Below, piece after piece: positions 1-7,485 of a stretch of 53,579 nt of DNA. Positions within the stretch are counted from its first letter, which is position 1. Each line of letters begins with the position of its first letter. Source of the DNA: Paenibacillus gorillae (lineage in GTDB: Bacteria; Bacillota; Bacilli; Paenibacillales; Paenibacillaceae). Position numbers and translations under genes: made by a program. A model generated the notes under the pieces. That model was not told the origin of the DNA. It did not search any database and saw only the letters and a program-made list of their open reading frames with translations. The stretch spans positions 1 through 53,579 of the forward strand of contig NZ_CBVJ010000011.1 of the NCBI RefSeq assembly GCF_000513275.1, read 5' to 3'.

Positions 1-1
1 G

Positions 2-160
2 GTTACACCAAATGATTTTAAAGAGCATGCCCAGTTCGAGGTTGTGTATGAAGGTATGTTATACGATTATCATCGTATAGACAAAGAGAAGCTTGGTCCG
101 GTCCCGCCGCATCCGCTGTATATGGCATTACGTACGAGTTTGAGCAAACTAACGGTATAA
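2..160 (+). CDS. C-terminal fragment of an unknown protein
   Basis: An open frame enters from the left edge and runs 52 codons to a TAA at 158-160. Only the C-terminus is visible, with a charged and aromatic-rich stretch (VVYEGMLYDYHRIDKEK) followed by a proline-rich PVPPHPLY segment. I do not recognise the family. It is on the same strand as the HEAT-repeat gene 170 bp downstream, so it could be the first partner of a two-gene module such as a toxin with its immunity protein; that is inference only. No start or ribosome binding site can be seen. Confidence 0.45.
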   Translation, partial: VTPNDFKEHAQFEVVYEGMLYDYHRIDKEKLGPVPPHPLYMALRTSLSKLTV

Positions 161-252
161 GCGTATAAAGAAGGATGATTCCGTAGTTGATTTTCGTTTC
201 GAAAATAAAAAACACATAGAAACCACTTCTTGATAAAATGGACGTGTAACCT

Positions 253-279
253 ACCATTTATGCAAGGAATGGTTTTTTT
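253..279 (+). terminator. weak intrinsic terminator
   Basis: A short stem (ACCATT paired with AATGGT, loop of about 9 nt) is followed directly by seven T residues. It lies between the truncated gene ending at 160 and the HEAT-repeat gene starting at 330. The stem is only 6 bp, so termination is probably partial. Confidence 0.4.
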
Positions 280-329
280 GTATCCAATAAAATGGTTTTT
301 GCTTAATTCAAGATAGAGGGAATGGTAAC

Positions 330-809
330 ATGGATGCTCAACGATTGGATCGTTTAATTACTGAAGGCAAATTTGAAGAAGCCATGCAGATCATTCAAGT
401 TGTTAGTGAAACGAAAGATACTTCGTTTTTAAAGATATTAATAAAGCACTTGAGATTAACTGAGAATAAAATATTAAGGAATGATATCGCTTTAATTCTT
501 TCTGATATCGGTAATCATGCAGCAGTTGAACCGTTAATAGAGGTTTTAAATCATCCGAAAACTAAGGGAAGCAGAGGGACATTACTATATGCGTTAGAGA
601 ATCTTGATTACATATCTCATATAGAAACAATAACTGCTTTTATTGGTGTCGATAGCCTTGAAGCGAGTATGCAATCATTGTTGTTGCTGGAGAATGCAGT
701 TGATCGTCTATCAGATAATGAAAAGGAAAGATGCCGTACTATTATTGAATCGAACTTAAAGAACAATGATAATGAGCATCTTGAAGAAGCACTTGAATTG
801 TTAAAATAA
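330..809 (+). CDS. HEAT-repeat protein, possible immunity protein
   Basis: A 159-aa soluble, all-helical protein. Its middle resembles HEAT/PBS-lyase repeats: the segment ILSDIGNHAAVEPLIEVLNH (about residues 57-76) is a canonical repeat, and the helices LLYALENL and SLLLLENAV follow. There is no signal peptide or catalytic motif. The gene is visibly more AT-rich than the genes to its right, which fits horizontal acquisition. Small HEAT-repeat proteins of this kind often occur as immunity proteins beside polymorphic toxins, and the truncated upstream gene could be such a partner, but nothing here proves it. The ATG is preceded by a GAGGGAATGG purine stretch. The gene ends in a strong bidirectional terminator. 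Confidence 0.8.
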   Translation: MDAQRLDRLITEGKFEEAMQIIQVVSETKDTSFLKILIKHLRLTENKILRNDIALILSDIGNHAAVEPLIEVLNHPKTKGSRGTLLYALENLDYISHIETITAFIGVDSLEASMQSLLLLENAVDRLSDNEKERCRTIIESNLKNNDNEHLEEALELLK

Positions 810-813
810 ACTA

Positions 814-854
814 TAAAAAAAGCCTAATCACGGACAACCGTGATTAGGCTTTCT
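814..854. terminator. bidirectional intrinsic terminator
   Basis: A perfect 13-bp stem (821-833 with 838-850) with an ACAA loop is flanked by seven A residues on the left and Ts on the right. It serves the convergent HEAT-repeat gene (plus) and adenine deaminase gene (minus). Confidence 0.9.
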
Positions 855-860
855 CATTAC

Positions 861-2681
861 TTACTCCACAAAGAGCGACACCCGCTCGAAGCCGGACTCC
901 GATACCCGGATCAATCCGGTGTCCGAAATATGCAAGGTCGGAATAACAACCAGTGCAAGGAGGGACAGCGTCATGAACGCGTAATTCATCGTGCAGCCTG
1001 CTTGGACAAGCGCGTCGCTGATATCTTTCATTTGCTGTACGACTGTCTCGTAAGGCTCTGTCGACATGAGACCAGCCAGGCGAAGCGGCAGCTCTACAAT
1101 TCCGTCCTCCGTTGCAACAGCAATTCCGCCTTGCATGCCAATGACGGCATTGGCGGCCTTGGACATAAGCTCGTCGTCATTGCCAATGACAAGCACGTTA
1201 TGGCTGTCATGCGCAACGGTCATGGAAATAGCTGCAGGGCGATTGAAACCGACACCTCCGACTACGCCGAGGGCTGAGCCTCCCGTTTTGCCATGGCGTT
1301 CGAACAACGCCATTTTGGACAAGCCGCTTTCCGGCGTAATGTCTAGCATGTCGTCCTTCACTTGAACGTCGACGACAACTTCTTTCGTCTCCACATTGTT
1401 CTCGATCACTTCGGCAACGCGAACTTTGGCAGTGCCGGATGCAACAGGAGCTTTAATGACAAAGTCTGATGCATTTAGCTTTTTCTCGAGCTTCACTGAA
1501 TTGACGGCATATGCCGGATATTCGAACGGAGCAAGCTCGATCGTCATTTGACCATTCTCGGCAACAACTTGTCCACGCGCAATCGTCATCACAACATTCA
1601 CTTCTGCAAGATTTCCGTCCAGCAAAATAATGTCTGCAATCGAGCCCGGTGTGACCGAACCAACATCGCGGGCTACGCCAAATCGTTCAGCCGTATTCAA
1701 CGTTGCCATTTGGAAGGCTGTTACCGGCTTGACGCCTTGTTGAATGGCGTGGCGGACGATAAAGTTCATATGGCCTTCTTCTTTCAAGGAATCGCAAATG
1801 CGGTCATCCGATACGAGCACCATTCGACGGGAATCCAGCCCCATCTCAGTATGTGCTTTAATAGTCGCCTCCACGTCATGCCAGGCCGAGCCGCGGCGAA
1901 GCTTGGCATATATGCCGAGTCTGACCCTGGCAGCAGCATCTTCTTTCGTAATGCTTTCGTGACAGCCCGTTACCCCTGCGGCAGCATAAGCGGATAGCCG
2001 CGGGTCTTGGGATGGCCAAGTGTAGTGGCCGTCGACCAGCTTGCCAGCGCGCAGAGCCGCTTGAATTTCGCCGATCATTTTCGGATCGCCGAATACGACG
2101 CCAGGGAAATTCATCACTTCGCCGAGGGCGATCATATCGGGTCCCCAGTTTAATGCTTCGGCAACTTCCTCCGGTCCAAATTCAGCTCCCGACGTTTCGA
2201 ATTCGGAAGTGGTGGCAGGTACGCAGGAAGCAACTTGCATGTAGGCAGCCATCGGTGTCTGCCGTGCTTCATCCAGCATAATCCGCAAGCCAGGCAGGCC
2301 GAGTACGTTAGAAATTTCATGCGGGTCGAAGAATCCGCCTGTCGTTCCGAGCGGCAGCACCGCATTGGCGAATTGAGTAACGGATAGCAAGCTGCTCTCA
2401 ATATGGCAATGGCCGTCCAGCAATCCTGGCGCTATGTATCTGCCGTTTGCTTCAATGACTTGCGTCTCCTCACCGATCATGCCTTCAACGTAAGGGCCAA
2501 CATATGCAATGCGCGTGCCAACTACCGCAACGGATGTGTCAGGCAAAATCTCACCGGAAACGACGTTGACGAGTGTGCCGCCTCTAATGAAAAGCGTAGC
2601 TTTCTTTTCCCCTCGTGCAAAAGCCACGAGATCAGGTATGCAATCGGCCAGATGCGGCCTGGAGAATGTGTTAGCAGTCAA
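861..2681 (-). CDS. ade: adenine deaminase
   Basis: Deaminates adenine to hypoxanthine for purine salvage; cytosolic metallo-amidohydrolase. The N-terminal segment carries the amidohydrolase signature GLLDGHCHIESS, then FFDPHEISNVLG and the central VSDDRICDSL metal-site motif. A C-terminal Ade domain follows (GFNRPAAISMTVAHDSHN and MQGGIAVA). Length (about 606 aa) is slightly above the B. subtilis enzyme. I place the start at a TTG at 2681 because GAAAGGCGG sits 7 nt upstream of it. An in-frame ATG at 2720 (619 aa) is the alternative but lacks a comparable ribosome binding site. Monocistronic, divergent from the glycerol-1-phosphate dehydrogenase gene. I saw no purine riboswitch in its leader. 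Confidence 0.93.
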   Translation of the reverse strand: MTANTFSRPHLADCIPDLVAFARGEKKATLFIRGGTLVNVVSGEILPDTSVAVVGTRIAYVGPYVEGMIGEETQVIEANGRYIAPGLLDGHCHIESSLLSVTQFANAVLPLGTTGGFFDPHEISNVLGLPGLRIMLDEARQTPMAAYMQVASCVPATTSEFETSGAEFGPEEVAEALNWGPDMIALGEVMNFPGVVFGDPKMIGEIQAALRAGKLVDGHYTWPSQDPRLSAYAAAGVTGCHESITKEDAAARVRLGIYAKLRRGSAWHDVEATIKAHTEMGLDSRRMVLVSDDRICDSLKEEGHMNFIVRHAIQQGVKPVTAFQMATLNTAERFGVARDVGSVTPGSIADIILLDGNLAEVNVVMTIARGQVVAENGQMTIELAPFEYPAYAVNSVKLEKKLNASDFVIKAPVASGTAKVRVAEVIENNVETKEVVVDVQVKDDMLDITPESGLSKMALFERHGKTGGSALGVVGGVGFNRPAAISMTVAHDSHNVLVIGNDDELMSKAANAVIGMQGGIAVATEDGIVELPLRLAGLMSTEPYETVVQQMKDISDALVQAGCTMNYAFMTLSLLALVVIPTLHISDTGLIRVSESGFERVSLFVE

Positions 2682-2851
2682 TTTATTTCCGCCTTTCAAC
2701 TTGAAATGTAAGTTCATCATATACCTAATGGTTGAAATTAACCAGTTTCACGATTCCATAATGGCCTGTAATTGGAATCAGGTTTTCAATATTTGAAACA
2801 GGTTCGTGAAGAAAAGATGGACATTATGAGACAATTGCCCGCTTTCATACG

Positions 2852-2888
2852 TATACAAGTTGACACTCGGCATGTTGCCTCTCAGAAT
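2852..2888 (+). promoter_or_regulatory. candidate sigma-A promoter for egsA
   Basis: TTGACA (2860-2865), a 17-bp spacer and CAGAAT (2883-2888, 4/6 match) precede the egsA ribosome binding site. TATACAA (2852-2858) directly abuts the -35; the same half-site recurs around the GntR-family regulator at 5.7-5.9 kb. Control by that regulator is speculative. Confidence 0.5.
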
Positions 2889-2927
2889 GAAAAGGAGAGC
2901 GCTCAAGAAGGAGGCGGTTAGCAGCAA

Positions 2928-4139
2928 ATGGGATGGGATACTTGGGATGAAGCAGCTAAAAGCATGGAAGGGGCAGACGTTACGGCCATCAGCAGGGGAC
3001 CGGTTGTGCTGGAGCACGGTGCCATTGAACAAATCATTCCTTATTTGAAATCGTCAGGCTATGAAAGCGTGGTCATTGCGGCTGATTCAATAACCTGGGA
3101 GGCAGGCTATGGATCTAAGATTCAGCAATGGATCGCAGCTGCAGGTATAAATGCCGGATATGTATGGATCAAGCCGAATGATCAAGGCGATGTGATTGCA
3201 GATGAAGCTTCGGTAGTTCAATTGACGATTGAGCTGAAAATAAAGTCCGCAGAAGCGGTAATTGCTCTTGGTTCGGGTACACTGCATGACATTGCCCGAT
3301 TCGCGGCTTTTACAGCAGGTATTCCTTTTATATCCGTACCTACCGCGCCGTCTGTGGACGGCTTTAACTCCAAGGGAGCACCCCTTATTTTACGAGGGGA
3401 GAAAAAGACGATTGCCGCAATTGGCCCGGATGCAATTTTTGCGGATTTAGAAATTCTAACAAAGGCTCCTACTGCAATGGTAGCGGCCGGATTCGGCGAT
3501 ATGCTGGGGAAATACACCTCTTTATTTGACTGGAAATTCGGGAGTATTTACGCCAATGAGCCTTATTCAGAACGAATTGCCGGGATGACGAGAGGCGCTC
3601 TCCAGCAGTGCGTGGAGCAGGTGGATCAGATTGCTGCCCGAACATCGGAGGGGATAAGGCTCTTAATGAATGCGCTTCTGGAATCCGGATTTGCGATGCT
3701 GCTCTTTGGTCAGTCCCATCCGGCATCGGGTGCAGAGCATCACTTGTCTCATCATTGGGAGATAGAATTTTTACGGACGGGCAGAAGGCAACTGCTGCAC
3801 GGTGCTAAGGTAGGCGTCGCATGTGCGGAAATAGCCAAGCTGTACCGCCAACTGGCCCATGAAGGCATGCTGAAGCCAATAACACCGATGCATAGCGAGA
3901 TTTTGATGGAATTGAATCAAATTCCGGATGAGAAGGAAATTCGGCGGCTTCTGACTATCGTAGGCGGACCGGCCACAATCGGGGAGCTGGGTGTGGAGGA
4001 TGAATTATTCCGCCGAAGCCTGCTGGAAGCGCATCTCATTCGCCCGAACCGGAGTACACTGCTTAAAGCATGGAATGAAAGCGACAAGGGGGGCTTAAAT
4101 AGATGTGGAAATCAACGATTGGCTGGTTTAGAGGAATAG
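2928..4139 (+). CDS. egsA: sn-glycerol-1-phosphate dehydrogenase (AraM/EgsA family)
   Basis: Reduces dihydroxyacetone phosphate to sn-glycerol-1-phosphate with NAD(P)H. In Bacillales this feeds archaea-type heptaprenylglyceryl lipids through PcrB. The 403-aa protein has the iron-type alcohol dehydrogenase fold: the nucleotide-binding motif ALGSGTLHDIARF (about residues 112-124), PTAPSVDGFNSKGAPL with the metal-ligand Asp, and the metal-ligand His segments SHPASGAEHHLSHHWE and QLLHGAKVG. The ATG has an AAGGAGGCGG site 10 nt upstream. The gene overlaps the next one by 37 nt, suggesting coupled translation. Here it is not linked to arabinose genes as in B. subtilis. PcrB itself is not in the window. 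Confidence 0.92.
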   Translation: MGWDTWDEAAKSMEGADVTAISRGPVVLEHGAIEQIIPYLKSSGYESVVIAADSITWEAGYGSKIQQWIAAAGINAGYVWIKPNDQGDVIADEASVVQLTIELKIKSAEAVIALGSGTLHDIARFAAFTAGIPFISVPTAPSVDGFNSKGAPLILRGEKKTIAAIGPDAIFADLEILTKAPTAMVAAGFGDMLGKYTSLFDWKFGSIYANEPYSERIAGMTRGALQQCVEQVDQIAARTSEGIRLLMNALLESGFAMLLFGQSHPASGAEHHLSHHWEIEFLRTGRRQLLHGAKVGVACAEIAKLYRQLAHEGMLKPITPMHSEILMELNQIPDEKEIRRLLTIVGGPATIGELGVEDELFRRSLLEAHLIRPNRSTLLKAWNESDKGGLNRCGNQRLAGLEE

Positions 4140-4393
4140 CATTATTGGAAGGAATATCGTATCTTGTGCTGCTGCTCATTGCAATGCCGCTCAAATATTG
4201 GGCGGACGAGCCCGCTTATGTGGCGATTGTAGGCATGGCGCACGGTGTTTTATTTACGTTATATCTGTTGTTCTTGCTCTTGTCATGGATTAAAAAGCGC
4301 TGGTCGTTTCTATGGGTTCTGTTATGCTTTATTATTGCATTCATTCCCTTCGCGACGTTTTGGCTGGAAGCAAAGCTTCGCAAGGAGCAATAA
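4103..4393 (+). CDS. DUF3817 small integral membrane protein
   Basis: A 96-aa protein with three predicted membrane helices (about residues 10-30, 40-62 and 70-90) and a basic, charged C-terminus (LEAKLRKEQ). The pattern RGIALLEGISYLVLLLIAMP followed by GMAHGVLFTLY matches my memory of the DUF3817 family, whose function is unknown. The start ATG lies inside the end of egsA in another frame and is preceded by AAGGGGGGC, so the 37-nt overlap looks genuine. Co-transcribed with egsA and followed by a strong terminator. Confidence 0.85.
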   Translation: MWKSTIGWFRGIALLEGISYLVLLLIAMPLKYWADEPAYVAIVGMAHGVLFTLYLLFLLLSWIKKRWSFLWVLLCFIIAFIPFATFWLEAKLRKEQ

Positions 4394-4410
4394 ACGAATG
4401 ATTATGAAGA

Positions 4411-4458
4411 AAGAGGCTTCTAAACTCCGGAATACCGGGAGGAGAAGCCTCTTTTTTT
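4411..4458 (+). terminator. intrinsic terminator after egsA operon
   Basis: AGAGGCTTCT pairs with AGAAGCCTCT. A second GC-rich helix (CTCC/GGAG and CCGG) lies inside the loop, and seven Ts follow directly. Confidence 0.9.
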
Positions 4459-4500
4459 GCGCGAATTACTTGATAAAATAAATCGGACTCGACTGCGAAA

Positions 4501-4545
4501 GCAAAGAGAGGGCTCTGCACACGGCATAGCCCTCTCTTTGCTTTT
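4501..4545. terminator. terminator between convergent genes
   Basis: A 14-bp perfect stem (4501-4514 with 4528-4541) is followed by TTTT on the plus strand and TTT on the minus strand. It most likely ends the minus-strand regulator gene that stops at 4565. Confidence 0.8.
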
Positions 4546-4564
4546 ACTCGATTATGAATGATAG

Positions 4565-5719
4565 CTAGTTCGTTTGCAGACTCTGGTCGTAATCAACCTC
4601 CGAGCGGTTGTTGACCGGGCCGGTTGAACCTCTTGGAATGAGCGTTGCCGGCAGCTTGATCCGGCGCCAGATGTGCTGGCCTTGCTCGATCTGCTGGATA
4701 ATATGCCGGGCGGCTTCGCGTCCGATCTCCCGTTCCTGCTGAGCGACTACGGTAGGAGGGACGAGCGAGAAGCCCGCATAAGGAATGTCATCGAACAGGA
4801 TAACGGACAAATCCTCTGGTACCCGTCTTCCGGCTTCAATGGCTGCACGGATGACATGCGGGCCGAAGTAGGAGACGATGATAGCAGACAACTGCGGATG
4901 ATCATTCAGAAATTTATGAACGTGGCCGCTTATTTCCTCTTCGGTCATATCGAAGGTCAGATTGGACAGCTGCAGGCTTCTATCGATCAGGATGCCGTGG
5001 TTTTCAAGCCCTTGCTCATAACCGGCGATCCGATCCTCGATACTTGAAGTTCCGTCGGCACGGGATGAAATGATACCGATGGAAGTATGACCATGCTCAT
5101 GCAGATGGTTGACCGCCATGACCGAGGCTTCAAAGTTATCCGAGCTGACCGAGGATGCATCCAGTCCCTTCAAGGTACGGTCGACGAGCACGAGCGGGAA
5201 CTTGGAGAGCGTTAGCGACAGAATCTCGCTGTTGTAGTTTTCACCCTCAACCGGGTAAATAATGAGACCGTCCACTTGGGCTTCCATCATGTCCTTAATT
5301 TTCACGATTTCATCCTGCTGCGAATCATTCGTTTTGGAAAAGAGCATTCTATAATCAGCTTTGGACAATTCATCCTCAATGCCGCTTAGTACGTTTGCGG
5401 TAAAATGGTTATCCAGTCTCGGCATCAGAAAGCCAATTGTCCGCTTTCGGATTTCTCCGCCCATTTTACTATAGAGATTGTCTAGCGCAATATGATGGTC
5501 GGCAGACACAAATGTGCCTTTGCCTTGCTGTCGAAATACGATGCCATTGTCGACAAGATTGGACAATGCGTTCTTCACCGTAATTCGGCTGACCTGAAAC
5601 TGCTCAGATAGCTCGTTCTCGGAAGGAATGCGGCTGAGCGGCGGCCATTTGTTGCATCTGATCTGCGTCATAATATATTGTTCGATTTCCCGGTACATCG
5701 GAACTTGTTTATTGGCCAT
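4565..5719 (-). CDS. GntR/LacI hybrid transcriptional regulator (AraR-like)
   Basis: A sugar-responsive repressor. The N-terminus (about residues 5-70) is a GntR winged helix-turn-helix (SRIPSENELSEQFQVSRITV and VFRQQGKGTFV). The rest is a LacI/GalR-type periplasmic-binding fold (IGFLMPRLDNHF, GLIIYPVEGEN, LVLVDRTLKGL, ILFDDIPYAGFSLVPPTVVAQ). This domain order is that of AraR. I start at the ATG at 5719, with GAGGG upstream; an ATG at 5734 would add five residues. It is divergent from the sugar ABC transporter/GH38 operon and presumably controls that operon and itself through the inverted repeats in the shared promoter region. The effector is unknown; a mannose-containing sugar is a reasonable guess. 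Confidence 0.9.
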   Translation of the reverse strand: MANKQVPMYREIEQYIMTQIRCNKWPPLSRIPSENELSEQFQVSRITVKNALSNLVDNGIVFRQQGKGTFVSADHHIALDNLYSKMGGEIRKRTIGFLMPRLDNHFTANVLSGIEDELSKADYRMLFSKTNDSQQDEIVKIKDMMEAQVDGLIIYPVEGENYNSEILSLTLSKFPLVLVDRTLKGLDASSVSSDNFEASVMAVNHLHEHGHTSIGIISSRADGTSSIEDRIAGYEQGLENHGILIDRSLQLSNLTFDMTEEEISGHVHKFLNDHPQLSAIIVSYFGPHVIRAAIEAGRRVPEDLSVILFDDIPYAGFSLVPPTVVAQQEREIGREAARHIIQQIEQGQHIWRRIKLPATLIPRGSTGPVNNRSEVDYDQSLQTN

Positions 5720-5740
5720 CCTGATTTCCCTCATTCCTAT

Positions 5741-5788
5741 TAGTTGTTCTAATATTATAACAACAATACAAGTGTGACAAGTTGTATT
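5741..5788. promoter_or_regulatory. candidate operators upstream of the GntR/LacI regulator
   Basis: Two inverted repeats lie just upstream of the regulator start: TATTAG-TTGTT-CTAATA, at about 5739-5755, and AATACAA-N10-TTGTATT (5765-5771 with 5782-5788). An ACAA-G-TTGT palindrome overlaps the second. AraR-type proteins bind TTGTAC/GTACAA-like palindromes, so autoregulation is likely. This is pattern-based only. Confidence 0.5.
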
Positions 5789-5857
5789 TGCTGTCGAATA
5801 AACAGAAAGGGAGTCACTGTTATTAAGGGAAACATTAAATTCCTTATATTAAGCCAA

Positions 5858-5871
5858 TGAAAGCGATTACA
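5858..5871. promoter_or_regulatory. catabolite-responsive element (cre)
   Basis: TGAAAGCGATTACA matches the CcpA cre consensus TGWAANCGNTNWCA at every position. It lies about 30 bp upstream of the -35 of the sugar operon and 140 bp upstream of the first start codon. Glucose repression, or activation from this upstream position, is expected. Confidence 0.85.
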
Positions 5872-5881
5872 AATTTTTTAA

Positions 5882-5938
5882 TTGTATATAAAAAAGACAT
5901 TTACATCGATATGTATGTTGTTTATATTTAATATACAA
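5882..5938 (+). promoter_or_regulatory. promoter and flanking operator half-sites of the sugar operon
   Basis: TTTACA (5900-5905), a 17-bp spacer and TATATT (5923-5928) form a good sigma-A promoter. It is bracketed by an inverted repeat: TTGTATAT (5882-5889) upstream of the -35 and ATATACAA (5931-5938) just past the -10. A dimer bridging these sites, or the right half-site alone, would block transcription. The half-sites resemble those upstream of the divergent regulator. Confidence 0.7.
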
Positions 5939-5997
5939 CCTAGATGAAGCTGCTGGTTGATAACACTTCACTCAATTTGAAAGGGGAGAATTTTGAG

Positions 5998-7377
5998 ATG
6001 AACAAAAGAATGTATGCGATGGGTATTTTGTTAGTAGTCGCGGCCCTGGCTGTAAGCGCTTGCTCATCCGGTTCAGGTAACGGAGGCAGTGACGGCGGTG
6101 TTAAAAAGACGCTGAAGATGTGGACTTGGAAAGTAGCTTATGGTCCCGGATTTGAGGCGGCAGCGAAATTGTATGAAGAGAAAACCGGCATCAAAGTTGA
6201 AATCGAAACTTTCACTCCTGATGATACTTATAGACAGAAGGTTCGAGCGGCAGCCAACTCCAAAAACCTGCCGGACGTCATCCACTACTGGGCGACAAAC
6301 GGTGACTCCCTGGAAACTTCGCTTCTGGAACTGACGCCTAATGTAGGCGACGATGTGTTAAACAGCTACTTTGGACCAGCAATGGACCCGATTCGCGTCA
6401 CTCAGAAACAAGTAGACAACTGGGCGACGAACAAAAATGCAACAAATGTTCAAAAAGGTTTGAAAGTTGGCGAGTTCTACGGCCTTCCGCTAGATATCGG
6501 CGGTTTCTTCACCTTCTATGGCAACAAGAAACTCATCGAACAGGCCGGCTTGAAAGCAGAAGCTCCAAAAACGTTTGAAGAGTTCGTAACGATGATGGAA
6601 ACGGTTCAAAAAGAAACGAAAGTGCCGGGCCTCGTATTTGGCGCGAAACTGCCTGATCTGTGGGAGAACTGGGCTGGCTCCGCTCTTCAAATTATGTTGA
6701 ACGGACCGGAAGGCTACATTAACCTGCTGGAGCGCAAAGCGCAAATGAGCGATCCTAACAACATTAAAGTCGCTCAAGCTCTTGGTTCGATTGCAGAGAA
6801 AGGCTTGATGATGCCAGGTATTCTATCCACGGTCATCGACGGTGCAGACCAAGCTTTCGCTTCCAGCAAAGCGGCATTTAATCTTGGCGGTACGTTCACA
6901 ATGTCGACATTGCTGGCAATGGGCATGAATGCAGACGATATCGTCACATTCTCCGTCCCTCCAATTGCTGGTTCCAAACTTGATAAATGGTCGACGGATC
7001 CATTCACGCTGACAATGGTTTCTGTAAGTAAAGATTCGAAGAACAAAGACGAAGCTTTGGATTTCATCAAGTTCATTACGTCTGACCCTGATGCAGCAAT
7101 TGCATTTTCCAACGGTGCATTCACAGTATCCGCCCTGAAAATCGGCGACCGTTCCAAGGATCTATCCCCGGCGTTGAAAGCAATGCAAGAATCGTTTACT
7201 ACTGAGCCAGGACCTTACAGCAAAGTTCAACCATACATCGACAACAGAAGCAATCACAAAGAATGGGAAGAGTACTTCCAATCCATGCAATCTGTAATTG
7301 AGAAGAAGATGACGGTAGAACAAGCAACTAAGAAATTCGACGAGCGCATGAAATCTCTAGCGGCAAGCGGCAACTAA
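5998..7377 (+). CDS. sugar ABC transporter substrate-binding lipoprotein
   Basis: A 459-aa family-1 extracellular solute-binding protein that captures a sugar or oligosaccharide outside the membrane and passes it to the two permeases that follow. The signal sequence is MNKRMYAMGILLVVAALAVS with lipobox VSA-C, followed by a Ser/Gly-rich linker. Motifs such as LKMWTWK, AKLYEEKTGIKVEIE and GLPLDIGGFFTFYGNKKLIE are typical of the family. I use the ATG at 5998, preceded by AAGGGGAG; an upstream in-frame ATG at 5944 would put a non-signal stretch before the lipoprotein signal. No ATPase gene is present, so a shared MsmX-type ATPase encoded elsewhere probably drives transport. Confidence 0.93.
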   Translation: MNKRMYAMGILLVVAALAVSACSSGSGNGGSDGGVKKTLKMWTWKVAYGPGFEAAAKLYEEKTGIKVEIETFTPDDTYRQKVRAAANSKNLPDVIHYWATNGDSLETSLLELTPNVGDDVLNSYFGPAMDPIRVTQKQVDNWATNKNATNVQKGLKVGEFYGLPLDIGGFFTFYGNKKLIEQAGLKAEAPKTFEEFVTMMETVQKETKVPGLVFGAKLPDLWENWAGSALQIMLNGPEGYINLLERKAQMSDPNNIKVAQALGSIAEKGLMMPGILSTVIDGADQAFASSKAAFNLGGTFTMSTLLAMGMNADDIVTFSVPPIAGSKLDKWSTDPFTLTMVSVSKDSKNKDEALDFIKFITSDPDAAIAFSNGAFTVSALKIGDRSKDLSPALKAMQESFTTEPGPYSKVQPYIDNRSNHKEWEEYFQSMQSVIEKKMTVEQATKKFDERMKSLAASGN

Positions 7378-7391
7378 TTAAGGTTCATTCT

Positions 7392-7436
7392 GTGCCAGCC
7401 CTCGTACCTTTACAACAGGTGCTTGGGCTGGCGCAC
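7392..7436 (+). other. intercistronic hairpin after the binding-protein gene
   Basis: GCCAGCCC (7394-7401) pairs perfectly with GGGCTGGC (7425-7432); outer GTG/CAC and an inner ACCT/AGGT helix strengthen it. There is no clean T-run, so it is more likely an mRNA-stabilising or attenuating element than a full terminator. It sits in the 108-nt gap between the lipoprotein and permease genes. Confidence 0.7.
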
Positions 7437-7485
7437 CCCTTTACTTCACTGTCAGGCAATAAAAACGGACAAAGGATGATCGCTT

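Noticed and set aside
2690..2830. Purine riboswitch in the ade leader
   Set aside because: No paired purine-aptamer loops or conserved junction found on the minus strand.
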